Assembly (NCBI RefSeq): GCF_017355875.1
Contig: NZ_JAFEWC010000001.1
Coordinates: 1,116,001-1,180,000 of the forward strand
Origin: Aridibaculum aurantiacum
Lineage (GTDB): Bacteria > Bacteroidota > Bacteroidia > Chitinophagales > Chitinophagaceae
DNA: 64,000 bases
Direction of reading: 5' to 3'
Part shown: piece after piece, positions 34,401 to 41,000 of the stretch
Numbering within the stretch: position 1 is the first letter of the stretch
How the letters are laid out: every line of letters begins with the position of its first letter
Notes under the pieces: generated by a model
What the model was told of the DNA's origin: nothing
The model's input: the letters and a program-made list of their open reading frames with translations, nothing else
Database searches by the model: none
Translations under genes and position numbers: made by a program

Positions 34401-35198
34401 TTCTTGACATTTGCTCAAACCACCATTAACTCAGACACTGACCTGGATGGTGATGGACTGATGGATTGTTTCGATATCCACGACCTGCGAGCAGCCAGGT
34501 GCGGCACTACATTTATGAATGTGGGTATGAGTAATATGGGTCCTACAGGTAACTACGATGGACCTTCGCCTGGCGGTTCTACCATTCAGCTGGTAAAATC
34601 AGTAAGTACTGCAGCGGACCGTGATTGGAGGAACTCTACTACGTTACCGTTAAACATCATTAGTTTCAATGGTAAGCTGGTAAGTAATGTGGCTAACCTG
34701 GTTTGGAAAGTAGAAAACGAGCAGGAAGTAGATAAGTATATAGTGGAGCGTAGCAGCGATGGAGTGAACTTTGGTGCAGAAGGTATTCGCTTGTCCAACA
34801 ATAGCAATACAGCTACCTACACCTTTGCCGATGACCTGTCACTATACGTACACAACGTAGTGTACTACCGCATTCGCCAGGTTAATAAGGATGGCCAGTA
34901 TTTCCATACGAAAACAATCATGTTCAGCTTTAGCAAAGACATTGCTTTGGTTGCTACAGTATATCCAAACCCGGTAATAGATAAGCTAACAGTTACTATT
35001 CCATCATTGTCACCTCAGCAAGGCACTATAGTGATAGCAGATGCTTCAGGTAAAACAGTAATGATGAAAAAGGTGGAACTGGAAAAAGGCGAAAATAGGA
35101 TATTGATGGAAGGGGTGGAAAGACTTTCGAAAGGCGTTTACCTGGTGCAGGTACGAACAGCAGAGATCAGTTCGAACATCAAGGTAGTAAAGCAGTAG
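13452..35198 (+). CDS. Giant T9SS-secreted repeat protein, 54 tandem Ig-like units, adhesin-like
   Basis: About 7,248 aa. ATG at 13452 is preferred; ATG 13440 and GTG 13419 are alternatives. Residues 1-46 form a long-n-region signal peptide ending VNGFAQ. A jelly-roll-like domain (47-210) and one Ig-like domain (213-297) follow. Residues 298-5110 are 54 units of about 89 aa, each with VGTPVF...[14 protein letters not shown], then [23 protein letters not shown], then [16 protein letters not shown]; they resemble He_PIG/cadherin-like folds, with a conserved Cys pair. Next come an unrecognised domain (5111-5467), PKD/cadherin-like domains, a DNRLRE domain (5908-6085), more cadherin-like domains with NDSDPDG motifs, thrombospondin type 3 calcium repeats (6594-7003) and a type A T9SS sorting domain (VYPNPV near 7170 to the end). 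It is presumably displayed on the surface as an adhesin or matrix protein. The partner is unknown. Confidence 0.9.
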   Translation: MRKTLACFNHVTLAAGGIAPSNRNSKRDVLIMIMALVLLSVNGFAQLGQYQFNSVTSKCPNTANTVTTQPANANFSPFTSSGVTCSGSLSYYISSKWNVIPGLDVNRYHQFSITPDVDHLLTLSSITFSHAMSDKVINAQSWAIRSSLDNFTTNLSSGSVNNTLQNVAVTLPAASFTNIGAVTFRLYFYNPEANSTEWINEDVTVFGTVIPPPATPPNPLSNSPQCAPPGVTLSFNGTPPAGVSWFWQTAATGTSTTSSASTYVASASGTYYLRARNNSTLQWSSGAGSSTVTITPNVGVPVFTAGASSSRCQAAGTVNYPATATNTTGITYSLDAASLSAGNTLNSATGAVTFVSTWSGSSVITASAAGCNGPATATHTVTTNPLVAVPVFTSGANSTRCQGAGTVTYAATAANSTGISYSLDASSVSAGNTINTTTGAVSFVAGWTGTSTVTATATGCAGPRTAQHTITTTPTVGQPVFAMGVGSNRCEGAETITYTATSTNTTGITYSLNAAALSGGNTINLATGAVTYVAGWSGTAIITASAAGCNGPVTATHTVQVAAFVGTPVFDPNASAQRCQGAGSVTYTATATNSTNIVYSLDAASSAGGNTIDAATGTVTYVASWTGNVTITAVAYGCNSSATETYTVGVFATTPEITTPVFALGANSSTCQASPNNTFTATSDYAAILQYSLDAASLSAGNTINPNTGEVDYADGWSGTTLVTARAEGCGGPKYGTHSVTVIPNVGTPVFAAGAASTRCRGAATVTYTASATNTTGITYALDGASLSAGNTIDASTGAVSFAEAWFGTSVVTATAAGCNGPSTANHTITITDYVTTPVFDAGGVGTRCQGAGTATYTATASNTTGITYSIDAASIAGGNTINSSTGIVTFVAGWSGTTTITASAAGCSGPRTATTTVTTTPTVGTPVFAQGPTSSRCQAAGTVTYTATATTTTGITYSLDAASISSGVTIDAATGAVTYPAGWAGNTVITASAAGCNGPVNASHTATTNPPVSAPVFALGNEYSHCQGLASDTYTATATATTGITYSLDAASLAGGNTINATTGVVTFASTYTGTTTLTASAAGCYGPQITDITITVIPSVTTPVFASGASSTRCQGAGTVTYTASADHTTGITYSLDASSIAGGNTIDASTGVVTYAAGWTGTSTITASADGCNGPRTATHTVTVTPTVGTPVFSMGATSTRCQAAGTVTYTATASNTTGITYALDAASVAAGNSIDASTGAVTYVSTWSGTSIVTATAAGCNGPATATHTVTITAVVGTPVFANGTTSERCQGAGTVTYTASAANTTGITYSLDAASVSAGNIINSSTGTVTFVVGWSGTSTITASAAGCSGPRVASHIVTVTPTVGTPVFTMGASSNRCQAAGSVTYAASATSTTGTTYSLDATSTSAGITINPSTGEVTYTAGWTGTTTITASAAGCNGPGTATHTVTTNAPVSTPVFSSGASSTRCQGAGTVTYTATATATTGITYTLDAASISAGNAINSTTGAVTYVAGWSGASTITASAAGCYGPQVAQHTVTITPTVGTPVFAMGATSTRCQGAGTVTYTASATNTTGITYSLNAAAVTGGCTINATTGVVTYAAAWTGSTIITASAAGCNGPVTATHTVTITPTVGTPVFSIGATSSRCQAATTVTYTATATNTTGITYSLDATSLAGGNTIDAATGAVTYISSWYGTSVITATAAGCNGPSSASHTVTTNQPVTVPVFASGATTERCQGAGVVTYTASANHTTGITYSLDAASISGGNAINASTGAVSYSATWSGTTIITASAAGCAGPLTAQHTVTVTPTVGTPVFAMGAASARCQAAATITYTATATTTTGITYSLDATSLAAGNTINAATGAVTFTAGWNGVSVITASAAGCNGPATASHTVTTNGLVGQPVFESGESSIRCAAAANVFYRANAVNSTSVTYSLDAASIAAGLSINQGNGRISYPSTFTGTVLITATAEGCSGPTTAVHRATTYGTLGATSFAMGGTSTRCQGAGTVTYTANAAEAVSISYSLNAAAVTAGNSINSATGAVTYVAGWTGSTVITATATGCSGTTTTANHTVTITPTVGTPVFTLGATSTRCQAAGTVTYTASATNTTGITYTLDAASISAGNTIVASTGAVTYAAGWSGTTTITASAAGCNGPATSTHTVTITPVVTTPVFAMGGTSTRCQGAGTVTYTATANNTTGITYSLDAASVSAGNTIVASTGAVTYAAGWSGTTTITASAAGCSGPRTAIHTVTVTPTVGAPVFTAGASSTRCRGAGTTTYAATATNSTGITYSLDAGSISGGLTIDANTGAVTFTAGWMGTTTVTASATGCNGPRTSTHTITTNGAVTSPVFAMGATSTRCQGAGSITYSATATNTTGITYSLDAASIAGGNTIVSSTGAVTYAAGWSGTTTITASAAGCFGPVTADHVVTVTPTVGTPVFAAGASSTRCQGANTATYTATATNSTGITYSLDAASTTAGNTINSSTGAITFVAGWVGTSTVTASAAGCNGPRTATHTITTTASVATPVFAMGATSTRCQGANTVTYAATAANSTSIVYSLDAASIAAGNTINSATGAVTYVAAYTGTSIITATANGCNGPTTASHTVTSTLSVTTPVFASGASSTRCQGAATVTYAASANNTTGITYSLDAASITGGNTINTTTGAVTYAAGWSGTTIITASAAGCNGPATATHTVTVTATVGAPVFAMGTSSNKCQGAETVTYTATATTSTGISYSLDNMSLLAGNTINSATGAVTYTALWNGTSTITATATGCNGPRSSTHTVTVSAYVGSPIFLAGETSTRCQGAGTVTYTATATSTTGVTYSLDGASLAGGNTINSSTGAVTFTAGWSGTSVITASAAGCAGPTTASHTVTITPTVGTPVFASGSISTRCQGAGTITYSASATNSTGITYSIDGTSAAAGNTINSSTGAVTYVSTYSGTLIITASAAGCNGPRTATHTVTITPTVGTPVFAAGTTSTRCQAAGTVTYTATATSNTGISYSLDAASLAAGNTINNNTGAVTFTAAWTGASTITATATGCNGPSASSHTVTTTPLVGTPVFALGATSDRCQGAGTATFTATATNATGITYSLDGTSAAAGNTINTSTGVVTFIAGWSGNSTITATASGCGGTRSATHVVTTIATVGTPIFSMGASSTRCQGGNSVTYSATATTTTGITYSLDGASLSGGNTINAATGEVTYSANWSGTTTITASAAGCNGPRTATHTVTVTPTVGTPTWTNGDVTHRCAAAQNNQNFSATSTSSTGMSYSLDATSLAGGVTLNTSNGRISFPASWIGTSYLTATATGCNGPVSAVHTIITYGTMTAPVFAMGTSSTRCSGAGTVTYTATAAQSVSISYSLNAAALTAGNTINSSTGEVTYVAGWIGTTVITATATSCSNATLSSSHTVTITPMVSAPVFASGASSTRCQGAGTVTYSATAANSTSITYALDAASLAGGNTINSATGAVTFAAGWAGNSTITATASGCGATASSAHTVVTTPTVGTPVFASGASSTRCQGTGTVTYTATATNTTGITYALDAASISGGNTINTTTGAVTYAAGWSGTTTITASAAGCNGPRTASHVVTVTPTVGVPVFTAGAISSRCNGAGTVVYSATATNSTGITYSLDVASSAAGNTIDASTGQVTYAAGWSGTTTITASAAGCNGPRTATHTVTVNGSVTTPVFTSGASSTRCQGATTVTYTANALNTTGITYSLDAASISGGNTINTATGAVTFATGWTGTSTITASAAGCSGPRTSTHTVTTTPTVGTPVFTMGASSTRCQGTATVTYAATATNTTGITYSLDAASISGGNSINAVTGAVTYVGSWTGTSTITASAAGCNGPVTATHTVTINPPVGTPVFAMGASSTRCQGANSITYTATAPYAATISYSLNNGPLNNGVTINAATGEVTFPATWTGNAVVTVTVTGCGTTRTTNHTVTTTPYVGTPVFAAGATSNRCQGAGTVTYTASATNTTSITYSLDAASIAGGNTINSATGAVTYTAAWSGTTVITASAAGCSGPRTSTHTVIINPTVGTPVFALGASSIRCQANQVVTYSATATNSTSITYSLDAASLAAGLTINSSTGAVTFIASYVGTSTITATANGCNGPASANHNVTVYGPVGTPVFSSGASSVRCQGAEIISYAASATNAWGGITYSIDAASAAAGNTINATTGALTYDPSWNGTTIVTASAAGCNGPATATHTISITPTVGTPVFANGETSIRCQGAATIQYTATATNSTGITYTLDPTSITAGNTINSGTGRVTFVAGWAGTSVVTASASGCNGPSTAAHSVTVTPTVGFPVFALGTSSTRCQGAGVATYSATATDATGMTYSLDATSTAAGNTIDAATGQITFIASWTGTSTVTATATGCNGPRSSTHTLNTTPSVSNPVFVAGPTSSRCQGAGTVTITATANNSTSVSYSLDAASVSAGNTINASTGEITFVSTWTGNTIVTATAQGCNGPATADHILVTNPPVGTPVFAMGSNSGRCRGAATITYSASATAMSGISYSLDGTSLVAGNTINSTTGTVTWVAGWTGTSTITASAAGCSGPRSATHIVMTTGPVSTPVFSAGATSTRCQAAGTVTYTATATNTSGITYSLDGASLAAGNTIVASTGAVTYAAGWNGTTIITASAAGCEGPRTATHTVTVTANVGVPVFARGTSSTRCQAGGTVSYSATATSSTGISYSLDNTSIAGGNSINSATGVVTFSAGWTGTSVITATASGCGGPTTSTHTVITLQTVTAPIFALGATSERCQGAGTVTYTASANHSTGITYSINAAATSAGNTIDPTTGVLTYAAGWIGDIIITASAAGCNGPALSSHTATTRGAVGTPVFSMGTSSTRCQGGGVFNYTVNAPYSTGLSFSLDAISLTAGNTINAATGSISFVPQWSGTSTITVTASGCSGPVSATHDLTTIATVGLVTFNQGPTSTRCPGAGTVSYAATASSSNGISYALDNESLAGGVTINPATGVVTYPAEWFGTSIVTAIASGCNGPSVGTHTVTTYGILGNPSFSFGPTSTRCRGVGTVAYIASAPNNFGLVYSLDAASLAAGNSINSATGAVSFVLGWSGTSVITVTAMGCPGNRTATHTVTTTPNTCAVTMIANTTVKTIPKGSILVNTGIVPQTGANALKPYGLVHELLRNNIPVEWVYNQSKIKDGVDLVHNNVVYRAGVFIINEEFLAPNIMAIINNWASQGVIINTAVSDFNVEVIHTLKTAPTWMIDESQTIIGRKYFEFSGIPNSAWTGIAPANLNNCHDIFVLPHADASWERHQNMYYWNETYKGNIWVGCYAASGLENLYGPDRNDPTKTIKMNFLMKDGPALGQVAVPFTRHQNASPPFQYNYSGFPIMQFMGKTDNAHMNGPQTIYLPHKQGGWRPSTFIGVYDPTQKNIPQISNGEAAAIAFGRAFGDDQRGWVMYTSGHHIANGTTPEEVAATRSFLNFSFFSLREKKPSVMAGGIQSSVFSGQVMSLTAFASSQDINPTFTYQWVSSCGGSFSDPTGSTTTFNAPSVTTETRCLITCIITDNCGRKAFDTRGITLYPNPRPPVCAPDVAVLPNCDGSTTLNVLANDSDPDGGALSVMLIGNGSQGTFVNNGDGTVTYTPHGAFTGSDQISYRVTNPNGLSCTSTITVTMNNIDAYGCRPHEFYTVVGTINAMRATPVGNNLAVNMPASLGDPDGIPGDGTTYTTFGNRNNVVNYTLSQVIPATDTLWFYVDGTTGGQFTVSRSTDSINWTNPVTYTVNAADDFLEARAKAYIVTAGVRWVKVTIPATTVQIDAMQYNLRSCVSANPVADHDEVATLEDVPVTIEVDANDYDPQGKELYVTSIVEQPLVGKVSINLDNTITYLNLKDQIGSGVDSFTYRICNSAGLCANATVVVRIAADGCGPGAYKPVTYSTYTIALNPVMDTYLNNDGNRGTSNSIIVKGRNGSIHRGLLQFNMAGIPANAIVDQAVLRLYQTAGPTSEAVKIHRVTRQWNETSATWSAATATTNWTTAGGDFNSTIVASNYLYGNNPAYKNFNIRSVVQDWVTGNFANYGVMLTRNPEGSGTKEFIFNSREAGSNRPMLLISYRVPLACTAIPAYAPLAMPDTTTTNSVTPVTIRVTQNDYDYNNTGLSVELMTTTTSHGGTLTKSGNSVIYTPPATNPAFNGVDTFCYRVSSGNLWDTSRVFINVLNAKPRAVADSFAILSNTVSTPSSFSGGNIRVNDSDPEASTLSLPVIVKTPKNGVATISATGTLSYTPNVNFIGRDTVWYSITENTATSCSLLKDTAMVIMIVNNRPPVSTADSYTINACEATEISPLLNDMDPEFGVLRIEIVTQPSTGVAELTNNNSQILYIPPAGVNNAVTSFTYRACDNQNPSLCGNTVTVSLTIRPMPTVNNAPVTVRDTFRTDMGALLYADVLTNDSDPDGHEFKLPVDVVTQPVHGTVVPMENGLMLYTPNPTYYGIDSFQYRITDSIITLNGCPPPASLSATEWAIIIVQDAPIATWERVATGRGVPVIINVLDNDIFGAHGPRTGRIAIAMSPSRGASEVLNNGSSTQAGNTIRYTPQNGFSGLDSLIYLICDNKNTCDTAIVYIWVGADSDSDGVPDEIDIDDDNDGIPDYVEVCGAGATGFSCTPNGSDPSADDDGDGVINYKDAKWCVLNSAGTCAFLDTDGDGVPDYLDKDSDNDGIPDVIEALGVDANGDGIIDNFCDRDGDGLSDNVDANLSGAANSGQGLGAPDFDNDGIPNSKDLDSDNDGIPDIVEAYAIDANNDGRVDNFVDNDGDGWSNQYDGDANGDFIVENLQGVLILTAPQDYGGDCMLPLNGRATCYTLRGNADNHGYPNFIDLDSDGDGITDATESGITATSYNRGMVTGCTLANGWCSSVRALNFLLLRNTDTHGRPDVYDIDSDNDGITDNVEAQPTSSYIVPTDVDTDGDGLVNVYDFFNGIGGNGLTPYDHDADGVPDYRDTDTDNDGAPDRNEGDMRFLTFAQTTINSDTDLDGDGLMDCFDIHDLRAARCGTTFMNVGMSNMGPTGNYDGPSPGGSTIQLVKSVSTAADRDWRNSTTLPLNIISFNGKLVSNVANLVWKVENEQEVDKYIVERSSDGVNFGAEGIRLSNNSNTATYTFADDLSLYVHNVVYYRIRQVNKDGQYFHTKTIMFSFSKDIALVATVYPNPVIDKLTVTIPSLSPQQGTIVIADASGKTVMMKKVELEKGENRILMEGVERLSKGVYLVQVRTAEISSNIKVVKQ
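14343..28781 (+). repeat. Tandem array of 54 in-frame coding units of about 267 bp
   Basis: Counted by the RCQ-type Cys and the GCNG-type Cys in each unit, there are 54 units (14,439 bp, mostly 89 codons, few indels). Units differ mainly in the linker (TPT, NPP, YGT, NGx, TAx) and at positions 6-10. Many near-identical protein units (for example 21, 22 and 24) differ at numerous synonymous sites, so the array is not a recent expansion but is held at the protein level. Units 19-20 and 34-35 share private variants. Confidence 0.9.
28782..29850 (+). other. Unrecognised 360-residue domain inside the giant protein
   Basis: Between the 54-unit array and the cadherin-like region lies a non-repetitive globular stretch containing [41 protein letters not shown], the [12 protein letters not shown] strand, [36 protein letters not shown], a [11 protein letters not shown] block, [18 protein letters not shown] and [17 protein letters not shown]. 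The alternating strand and helix look like an alpha/beta fold with conserved His, Cys and Asp residues. I suspect relatives in other large Bacteroidota surface proteins, but I cannot name a family. The region could be a catalytic domain rather than a stalk. Confidence 0.5.
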
Positions 35199-35220
35199 GA
35201 TTTGTTTGATTTCCTATAAA

Positions 35221-35248
35221 AAGGCTGGGGTTCGTCCCCGGCTTTTTT
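35221..35248 (+). terminator. Terminator of the giant gene
   Basis: A 10-bp stem with two G-U pairs (AAGGCTGGGG with CCCCGGCTTT) closes around TTCGT and is followed by TTTTTT. It starts 23 bp after the stop codon. It is a strong Rho-independent terminator that separates the giant gene from the downstream PAP2 gene. Confidence 0.9.
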
Positions 35249-35286
35249 CTTTACCGGATGCTGCTGCGGCACAACTTTAGTACAAC

Positions 35287-36237
35287 ATGAACAATATATT
35301 TCCAATGAAAAATTCAATTAAAACACTTATTGTGGCTACTGTATTTTGTATACAGGCCAATGCTCAACAACCAGATAGTAGCCTTACAGGTACTACGGTA
35401 AATTCCAATGTAGTCGTAGATACTATGTTGCCTACCCAGGTGGTAAGGGTAAAAAATCTAAAATTTAAAGAAACTACATCATCACCTTACAAGCTAAATT
35501 GGAAAGCTGATGTACCCATAATAGCAGGTGGTATAGGCTTGACTGCTTTGGGTGTAAAAAGAATAGCGGACCGAAGAGACCTGACACCTGCAGAACTTGC
35601 CCAGAAAACCGCCGATAATGTTCCCTGGTTCGATCGGCATAGTGCCGGGTGGTTTGATAAGCGTGCTGATGATATCAGCTATCCGCCGTTCCAGGCTTCA
35701 TTTGCGATGCCGCTTTTAGTAGGGGTATTAAATAAAAACATGAGGCAGGACTATGGCAAGTTGATGGTAATGTACCTGGAAACGATGGCCATTACCGGCG
35801 CATTGTTTACCAATACAGCTTCCATAGCAGGACGTGCCAGGCCATTTGTATATACCGATAAAAATGGTAATGCAGCTCCCGAGGTAGACGAAGCTTATAG
35901 AAGAAGTGGAAATAACCAGCGCTCATTTTATGCAGGACATACTGCTGCAACTGCTGCTGCAACGTTCTTCACTGCAAAAACCTTCAGCGATCTGAATCCA
36001 AATTCAAAGGCTCGTGTGTATGTTTGGATAGGGGCTGCTGCTGTACCTGCTTTTGTTGGTTATATGAGGCACAAAGCAGGCATGCATTTCTTAAGTGATA
36101 ATATTATAGGTTATGCAGTTGGCGCTGCCACAGGTATTCTTGTTCCGCATTTCCATAAAGTAAAAGTGAAGAACTTGTCAGTGACACCGCAAGCAGGAGG
36201 GAGGTACAACGGGCTGCTGGTAAGGTATAAGTTGTAA
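35287..36237 (+). CDS. PAP2-family phosphatase-like exported protein
   Basis: A 316-aa protein of the type 2 phosphatidic acid phosphatase family. It has an N-terminal signal peptide (SIKTLIVATVFCIQANAQ; a Met at 35305 is an alternative start). Catalytic motif 2 appears as SFYAGHTAATAAATFF (active-site His), and motif 3 as RHKAGMHFLSDNIIG (Arg, His, Asp). Motif 1, normally KX6RP, reads ASIAGRARPFVY, so the Lys position is Ala while RP is kept. Related Bacteroidota proteins carry hydrophobic segments and a periplasmic active site and may dephosphorylate lipids, undecaprenyl pyrophosphate or lipid A. The missing Lys may alter activity. The gene is bounded by terminators on both sides, so it is its own unit. 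Confidence 0.8.
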   Translation: MNNIFPMKNSIKTLIVATVFCIQANAQQPDSSLTGTTVNSNVVVDTMLPTQVVRVKNLKFKETTSSPYKLNWKADVPIIAGGIGLTALGVKRIADRRDLTPAELAQKTADNVPWFDRHSAGWFDKRADDISYPPFQASFAMPLLVGVLNKNMRQDYGKLMVMYLETMAITGALFTNTASIAGRARPFVYTDKNGNAAPEVDEAYRRSGNNQRSFYAGHTAATAAATFFTAKTFSDLNPNSKARVYVWIGAAAVPAFVGYMRHKAGMHFLSDNIIGYAVGAATGILVPHFHKVKVKNLSVTPQAGGRYNGLLVRYKL

Positions 36238-36262
36238 GGATACGGTTCAAATGATAAGTACC

Positions 36263-36288
36263 GCCGGGCCACAATGCCCGGCTTTTTT
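36263..36288 (+). terminator. Terminator after the PAP2 gene
   Basis: GCCGGGC (36263-36269) pairs with GCCCGGC (36276-36282) around CACAAT, followed by TTTTTT. It is a strong Rho-independent terminator 25 bp after the stop. Confidence 0.92.
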
Positions 36289-36554
36289 TATGCGATCATA
36301 TAAACTTGCAGCAGGATTATGTTAGGGATAAAGGTTCGCCTGTATGACCGTCCAAGTAGAACAATTTTTCTCAACATATGTAATCTTACTTTCCTAGTTG
36401 GATAGGAGGCAAGAAGGCAAGTTGCCGAATAAGCAGGTTGCTATAGAAAGTGAGGCTTGCAATTTGACCATGCTATCTAAACTGCCTGCAGTTTTTATAG
36501 TTGGTGAGGCTTCAATATTCTAAACAAGAGAAGGATAGGAAAAAAGAGTGTTAC
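36289..36554. other. Intergenic gap, nothing recognised
   Basis: About 270 bp between two terminators facing one another. No open frame with a credible start and no RNA gene was recognised. It is probably spacer. Confidence 0.5.
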
Positions 36555-36590
36555 AATAAAAAAGAGCTACAGCATTGGCTATAGCTCTTT
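36555..36590 (-). terminator. Terminator of the 174-aa membrane protein gene
   Basis: AAAGAGCTA (36561-36569) pairs with TAGCTCTTT (36582-36590), with an internal C/A mismatch and AGC/GCT closing the loop ATTG. On the minus strand the stem is followed by a run of T residues (complement of the A-run at 36558-36563). Confidence 0.8.
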
Positions 36591-36612
36591 ATTTATATTG
36601 AGAAGAAACTTC

Positions 36613-37137
36613 TTAGCTCCTTAAGTTGGTATCCACTTTTACCTGCGATATCACTTTCTCTTTCGTTTGATTTTTCTTGGTAGTATATGCCATGAATATT
36701 GCTACTGCCGATCCTGCGCTTACATTACCAATAATGGCTGTCAGGTATACAAACAGTACCAATCCATCGGTTTTTCCATCGTCGGCATGAGCTGGCGTAT
36801 TCTCCATTACTTGTTCTGCGGGGCCAGCACTTACAATACCTGTAGGAAACATCATCAATACAATAAATGCAATAATGCAGGAAAGTATAACACCACCTAC
36901 AGTAACTATGTGTCCTGCAGTAAGCAGCAAGTTAGTATTGGGATTTTCATTCTTACGACTGGTGAATAACAACATGTATATGATAATACCTATCATGAAC
37001 AGGAAATTGCCCACGAATAGCCACCATGTATCCTGGTAATTTGCGCTGTATATGAAGTAGGTCATAGGGATGGCAAAGCCTACGGCGCATAGCAGTGAAA
37101 ATAGCAGTACGGTTGATAGTTTGATTTTTTGAAACAT
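36613..37137 (-). CDS. Small polytopic membrane protein, unknown
   Basis: A 174-aa protein. Its predicted transmembrane segments are LSTVLLFSLLCAVGFAIPMT, WWLFVGNFLFMIGIIIYMLL, then IVTVGGVILSCIIAFIVLMM and LVLFVYLTAIIGNVSAGSAV, with a soluble AGPAEQVMENTPAHADDGKT loop between the last two. No recognised family. It lies alone between a terminator and a long non-coding stretch. The short basic C-terminus (KKNQTKEKVISQVKV) is cytoplasmic if the N-terminus is inside. Confidence 0.6.
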   Translation of the reverse strand: MFQKIKLSTVLLFSLLCAVGFAIPMTYFIYSANYQDTWWLFVGNFLFMIGIIIYMLLFTSRKNENPNTNLLLTAGHIVTVGGVILSCIIAFIVLMMFPTGIVSAGPAEQVMENTPAHADDGKTDGLVLFVYLTAIIGNVSAGSAVAIFMAYTTKKNQTKEKVISQVKVDTNLRS

Positions 37138-37567
37138 AACGCTTTCTTTTGATGATAGAACTTCATGTTCATGTATAAAAACATCATTCCATAGGAGATG
37201 GATATAGATTTGGGAATAGACTATTTTTTTTCTGGAGCGGTATGTTTATCTACATGATTTCCCCTCTGATAGTGCGGTAGCAGGTATTCTAAGGTAAAAA
37301 TCTTGATGTGCCTGTAATATTTGATAAATCTCTTCCTGGCTCTAAATGATTGAAGCCAAACCAGTTACCCGTGATAATGTTGAAATATTTCAACACCACG
37401 TGCTTTTTTGTTTAAAAGATCATACCATCAATAGCAATAAGTTGAAACCATATCCGTTATACAAGCAGTTTTTGTTGCAAATTCCATTGAAACCCCTGCA
37501 ATGGATTCATTGCTTGATTAGGATCATTTATGAACCCCGAATGAACATGATCAGGAAATGATTAATG

Positions 37568-37590
37568 CTCCCGGATCACCCGGGAGTATT
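37568..37590 (+). terminator. Orphan terminator 1
   Basis: CTCCCGG (37568-37574) pairs with CCGGGAG (37580-37586) around ATCAC and is followed by TATTTTATTT. No recognised gene ends here apart from a doubtful 71-codon frame, so it implies a short transcript. Confidence 0.75.
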
Positions 37591-37775
37591 TTATTTATAC
37601 AGCACGACATATTATTTAGAGGGTTACACAATATTTTTTTCAATGCTTCGTTTTAGTGGGGAGGTTTTTAAACCTTACTTCAATCCAATATTTGCAAGAC
37701 CATTCAATTATTTGATCCAGGTATATCTATGAAGAACCAACGAAATAGACCCTGATCGAATGTTGAATAAGACGA

Positions 37776-37803
37776 GCCTCCTGTTTTTCCAGGAGGCTTT
37801 TTT
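37776..37803 (+). terminator. Orphan terminator 2
   Basis: GCCTCCTG (37776-37783) pairs with CAGGAGGC (37790-37797) around a T-rich loop and is followed by a run of T residues. No gene precedes it, only the tiny ORF ending at 37755. It is a strong Rho-independent terminator. Confidence 0.85.
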
Positions 37804-38052
37804 ATTATATAATTTCCAATTCTCCTTTTATTTAGTCCGATAGGAGCTTATCTTAGCCCTCAACAAGTAGCTGATTTTAACTTTGTTGCAACTAAATCGA
37901 AATTTGCCACATCTCTACATGTTAACCAACCTCAACCCTTGAAAAGCAGGAGTATATCTGGTGCTTTTTAGGAGCCACTAGAAGAACCACCCTCCAAATT
38001 TTCTGGACATTGGCCACAAGGGCTTGTTATAATTACATTTCAATTTGATCTT

Positions 38053-41000
38053 ATGAGTAATTCTACATGTAAAAATTTATTGCGACTATCATCAGTTGCT
38101 TCCTGGCGAAAAACGGGAGGTTGGGGCCTGTTGCTGTTCGCCCTGTTTCAGTTGATGTCTTTGGGAGTGCAGGCGCAAACCTATAATTGTCCTACTTCAG
38201 GTACTACTACTGGTGGACATAAGGTTGTGTTTAACGGCGTTACTTATGCCGGCAGTGGTTCAAATACCACTTCACAATTCTCTTATACAATAACTTCAGG
38301 TTATTCACCTAGCATTAGTCATTTCAAATTTGGTACAGAAGGTTGTACTAACTGTTTTGATGATGCTTCCGATTTTGCCGGAACAACAGGTGGAACTCCA
38401 TCATATGGAACTGATCCCCATACCAAGCTTTGTGGAATAAAATTCGATAATGGTATTAATGGAGGAAGCAGCAAAACTGTTACTTTCAAACTTAAAGGAT
38501 ATTATAGTGTTGGTACTATAAAATTCGCAGTTAAAGCAGGACAAAACGTAGAATACGTCGATATATGCGGTCCTATTTGTTCAACTCCGCCTCCTGTTAA
38601 TAACTCAAGCATTGGCGACTTTGTTTGGAACGATCTAAATAAAAACGGGAAACAGGATGCAGGTGAGCCTGGCATAGCTAATGCTACGGTAACGCTTACA
38701 CTTCCCGGCGGATTAACAAGGAATACGACAACCAACAATGATGGCTTCTATCAGTTTACTGGACTAAGTTCCGGAACATACCGCGTTACCTTTAGCACTC
38801 CTGCTGGTTTCACACCTTCACCTTCTAACGTAGGCGATGATACAAAAGATAGCGATCCGGTAAATGGCAGTGTATCTGTAACACTAAATAGTAACAACCA
38901 AGTTAACAATACTATAGACGCTGGTTTTTATCAAAGCACGCCAACAGGCACAGGCAAGATTGGTGATTTTGTTTGGAATGACCTGGATAAAGATGGTATC
39001 CAGGACAATGGTGAGCCTGGAATAAGCGGGGTAACTGTTACCTTAACAGGAAATGGCCTTACGCTTACCACCACTACTGATGGTAACGGTAAATATCAAT
39101 TCAATAACCTTCCTGCCGGGCAGTATACTATTACATTTACTACTCCTTCCGGCTTAACTCCTTCTCCTGCTAAACAAGGAGGAAATGATGCTAAGGATAG
39201 CGACCCTTCTGGTGGAAGTGTAATTATAAACCTTGCTGCTGGTCAAACCAATAATAATATTGATGCTGGCTTCTATGATGCAAGCACACCAGGCTCAGGT
39301 AAGATTGGAAACTTTGTATGGAATGATTTAAATAAGAACGGTATCCAGGATGCTGGAGAACAAGGTATTTCGAACGTTACAGTTACACTTACTTCAGCAA
39401 GTGGAGCGCCTACGACTACCACTACAAATGCAAATGGATACTACCAGTTTGTTGGCTTAAACAGCGGCAATTATACAATTACTTTCACTACCCCTAATGG
39501 TTTTACGCCTACTGTGTCTAATGCAGGTAGTAATGATGAAGTGGATAGCGACCCAACCAATGGTTCAGTTACAGTTAACCTGGCCAATGGTCAAATAGAT
39601 AATTCAATCGATGCTGGATTTTATACTACATCTACTTCTAATGGTGTTTGTCCTCCAAATTCAGTAGTTGGAGAAGGATTTGAAAACGGATCATTTTCTG
39701 GTGGTGCATCAGATCTTCATCATGGGCTTCCAAGGAATGGCTCTTACCAGGTGGTACAAAACGTCAACCAACTTGGTGGCGGTGGTTACCTAAATATTAC
39801 ACCAAGAAACGGTAATTTTTTCCTTGCTGCACATACCAGCAATGATGTGAATGACAAGGTGTGGTATCAAACAGTGAATGTTGCACCGAATACAGAATAT
39901 ACCTTCTGCTTTGCAGCTACTTTGCTTAAAAACTTGGGAGGTGGAGCAAACTACCAACTGGGTCTTTATGTAAATGGTCAATCAATAGGACAGGGCAGGG
40001 TAACGTTCGACTGGACACAGATATGCGGTACTTATAAAACTGGTCCTGGTCAAACATCACTTGAACTTTCTATTCGCGATCCAAAGAAGGGTTTGTTCTT
40101 TGTGGCGATTGATGATATATGCTTCTCGCCATCTACACCTGCAGGTAATCTAACATTAGGTAATCTGGTATGGAACGACCGTGATGGCGATGGTAAAAGA
40201 GATTCTAATGAGCCAGGAATAGCCGGAGCTACTATTAGCCTTTATACTGATAACGATGGTGACGACTTACCTGACGGGGCAGCTATCAGAACTACCACAA
40301 CAGATGAAAATGGTAATTATGTATTTACAGGTTTACACCCAGGTAGGTATATAGCTTCAATGCCTATCCTTCCTGGGTATTCCCGGAGTCCCAACAATAC
40401 CACTGGTGGTACTGTAGATACTCCAAAACCTGGCTGCTGCAGTTTAGATCCTGATGCTGATGAGGACAATGATAATAACCTGGTAAGGCTGGTTGGATCA
40501 AACGGGCCGGGAGGTGTTTTATACACCAAAGCAATTACCCTAAGTCAAGGTGGCGAACCAACCAATGATGGTGATGATGCCAATGGTAATCTTACACTGG
40601 ATTTGGCACAGTGTGGTAATGCATATTTAGGAGATTTTGTTTGGAATGATCAAAATGGAAATGGTATACAGGATCCAGGAGAGCCAGGAATAAATGGGGT
40701 GAAGGTAATTTTAACCTTTCAGGATGGGACCATTGATGAAAGATACACCCACAGGTACCATCAGACTAACAATCAAAACGCTCCCCAATATAATGGATAC
40801 TATGATTTCCCTAGCCTTGGACCAGGTACCTATACAATAACATTTGAAACACCTGCCGGCTACACGCCTAGCCCTGCTAATCAAGGGGGTAATGATGCAA
40901 AAGACAGTGATCCAATTAATGGGTCTGTACAGGTGACTGTTGTTGCTGACCAGAGTGATTTCACCATAGATGCTGGATTTATATCTACCACCCAACCAGC

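Larger units (their letters stand above)
37138..38052. other. 915-bp stretch without a confident gene but with two terminators
   Basis: A 71-codon frame at 37346-37561 has a poor, charged sequence, yet it ends six bases before a perfect hairpin terminator (37568-37590). An 8-codon ORF (MKNQRNRP, 37729-37755) precedes a second terminator (37776-37803). Both suggest short transcripts, which could be small RNAs or tiny peptides. The last 250 bp should also contain the promoter of the 1,868-aa protein gene; I see no unambiguous TAnnTTTG box there. Confidence 0.45.

Noticed and set aside
37346-37561. 71-codon frame as a confident gene
   Set aside because: No recognised motif or start support; only the terminator six bases after its stop makes it worth noting, so it is listed as part of the gap.
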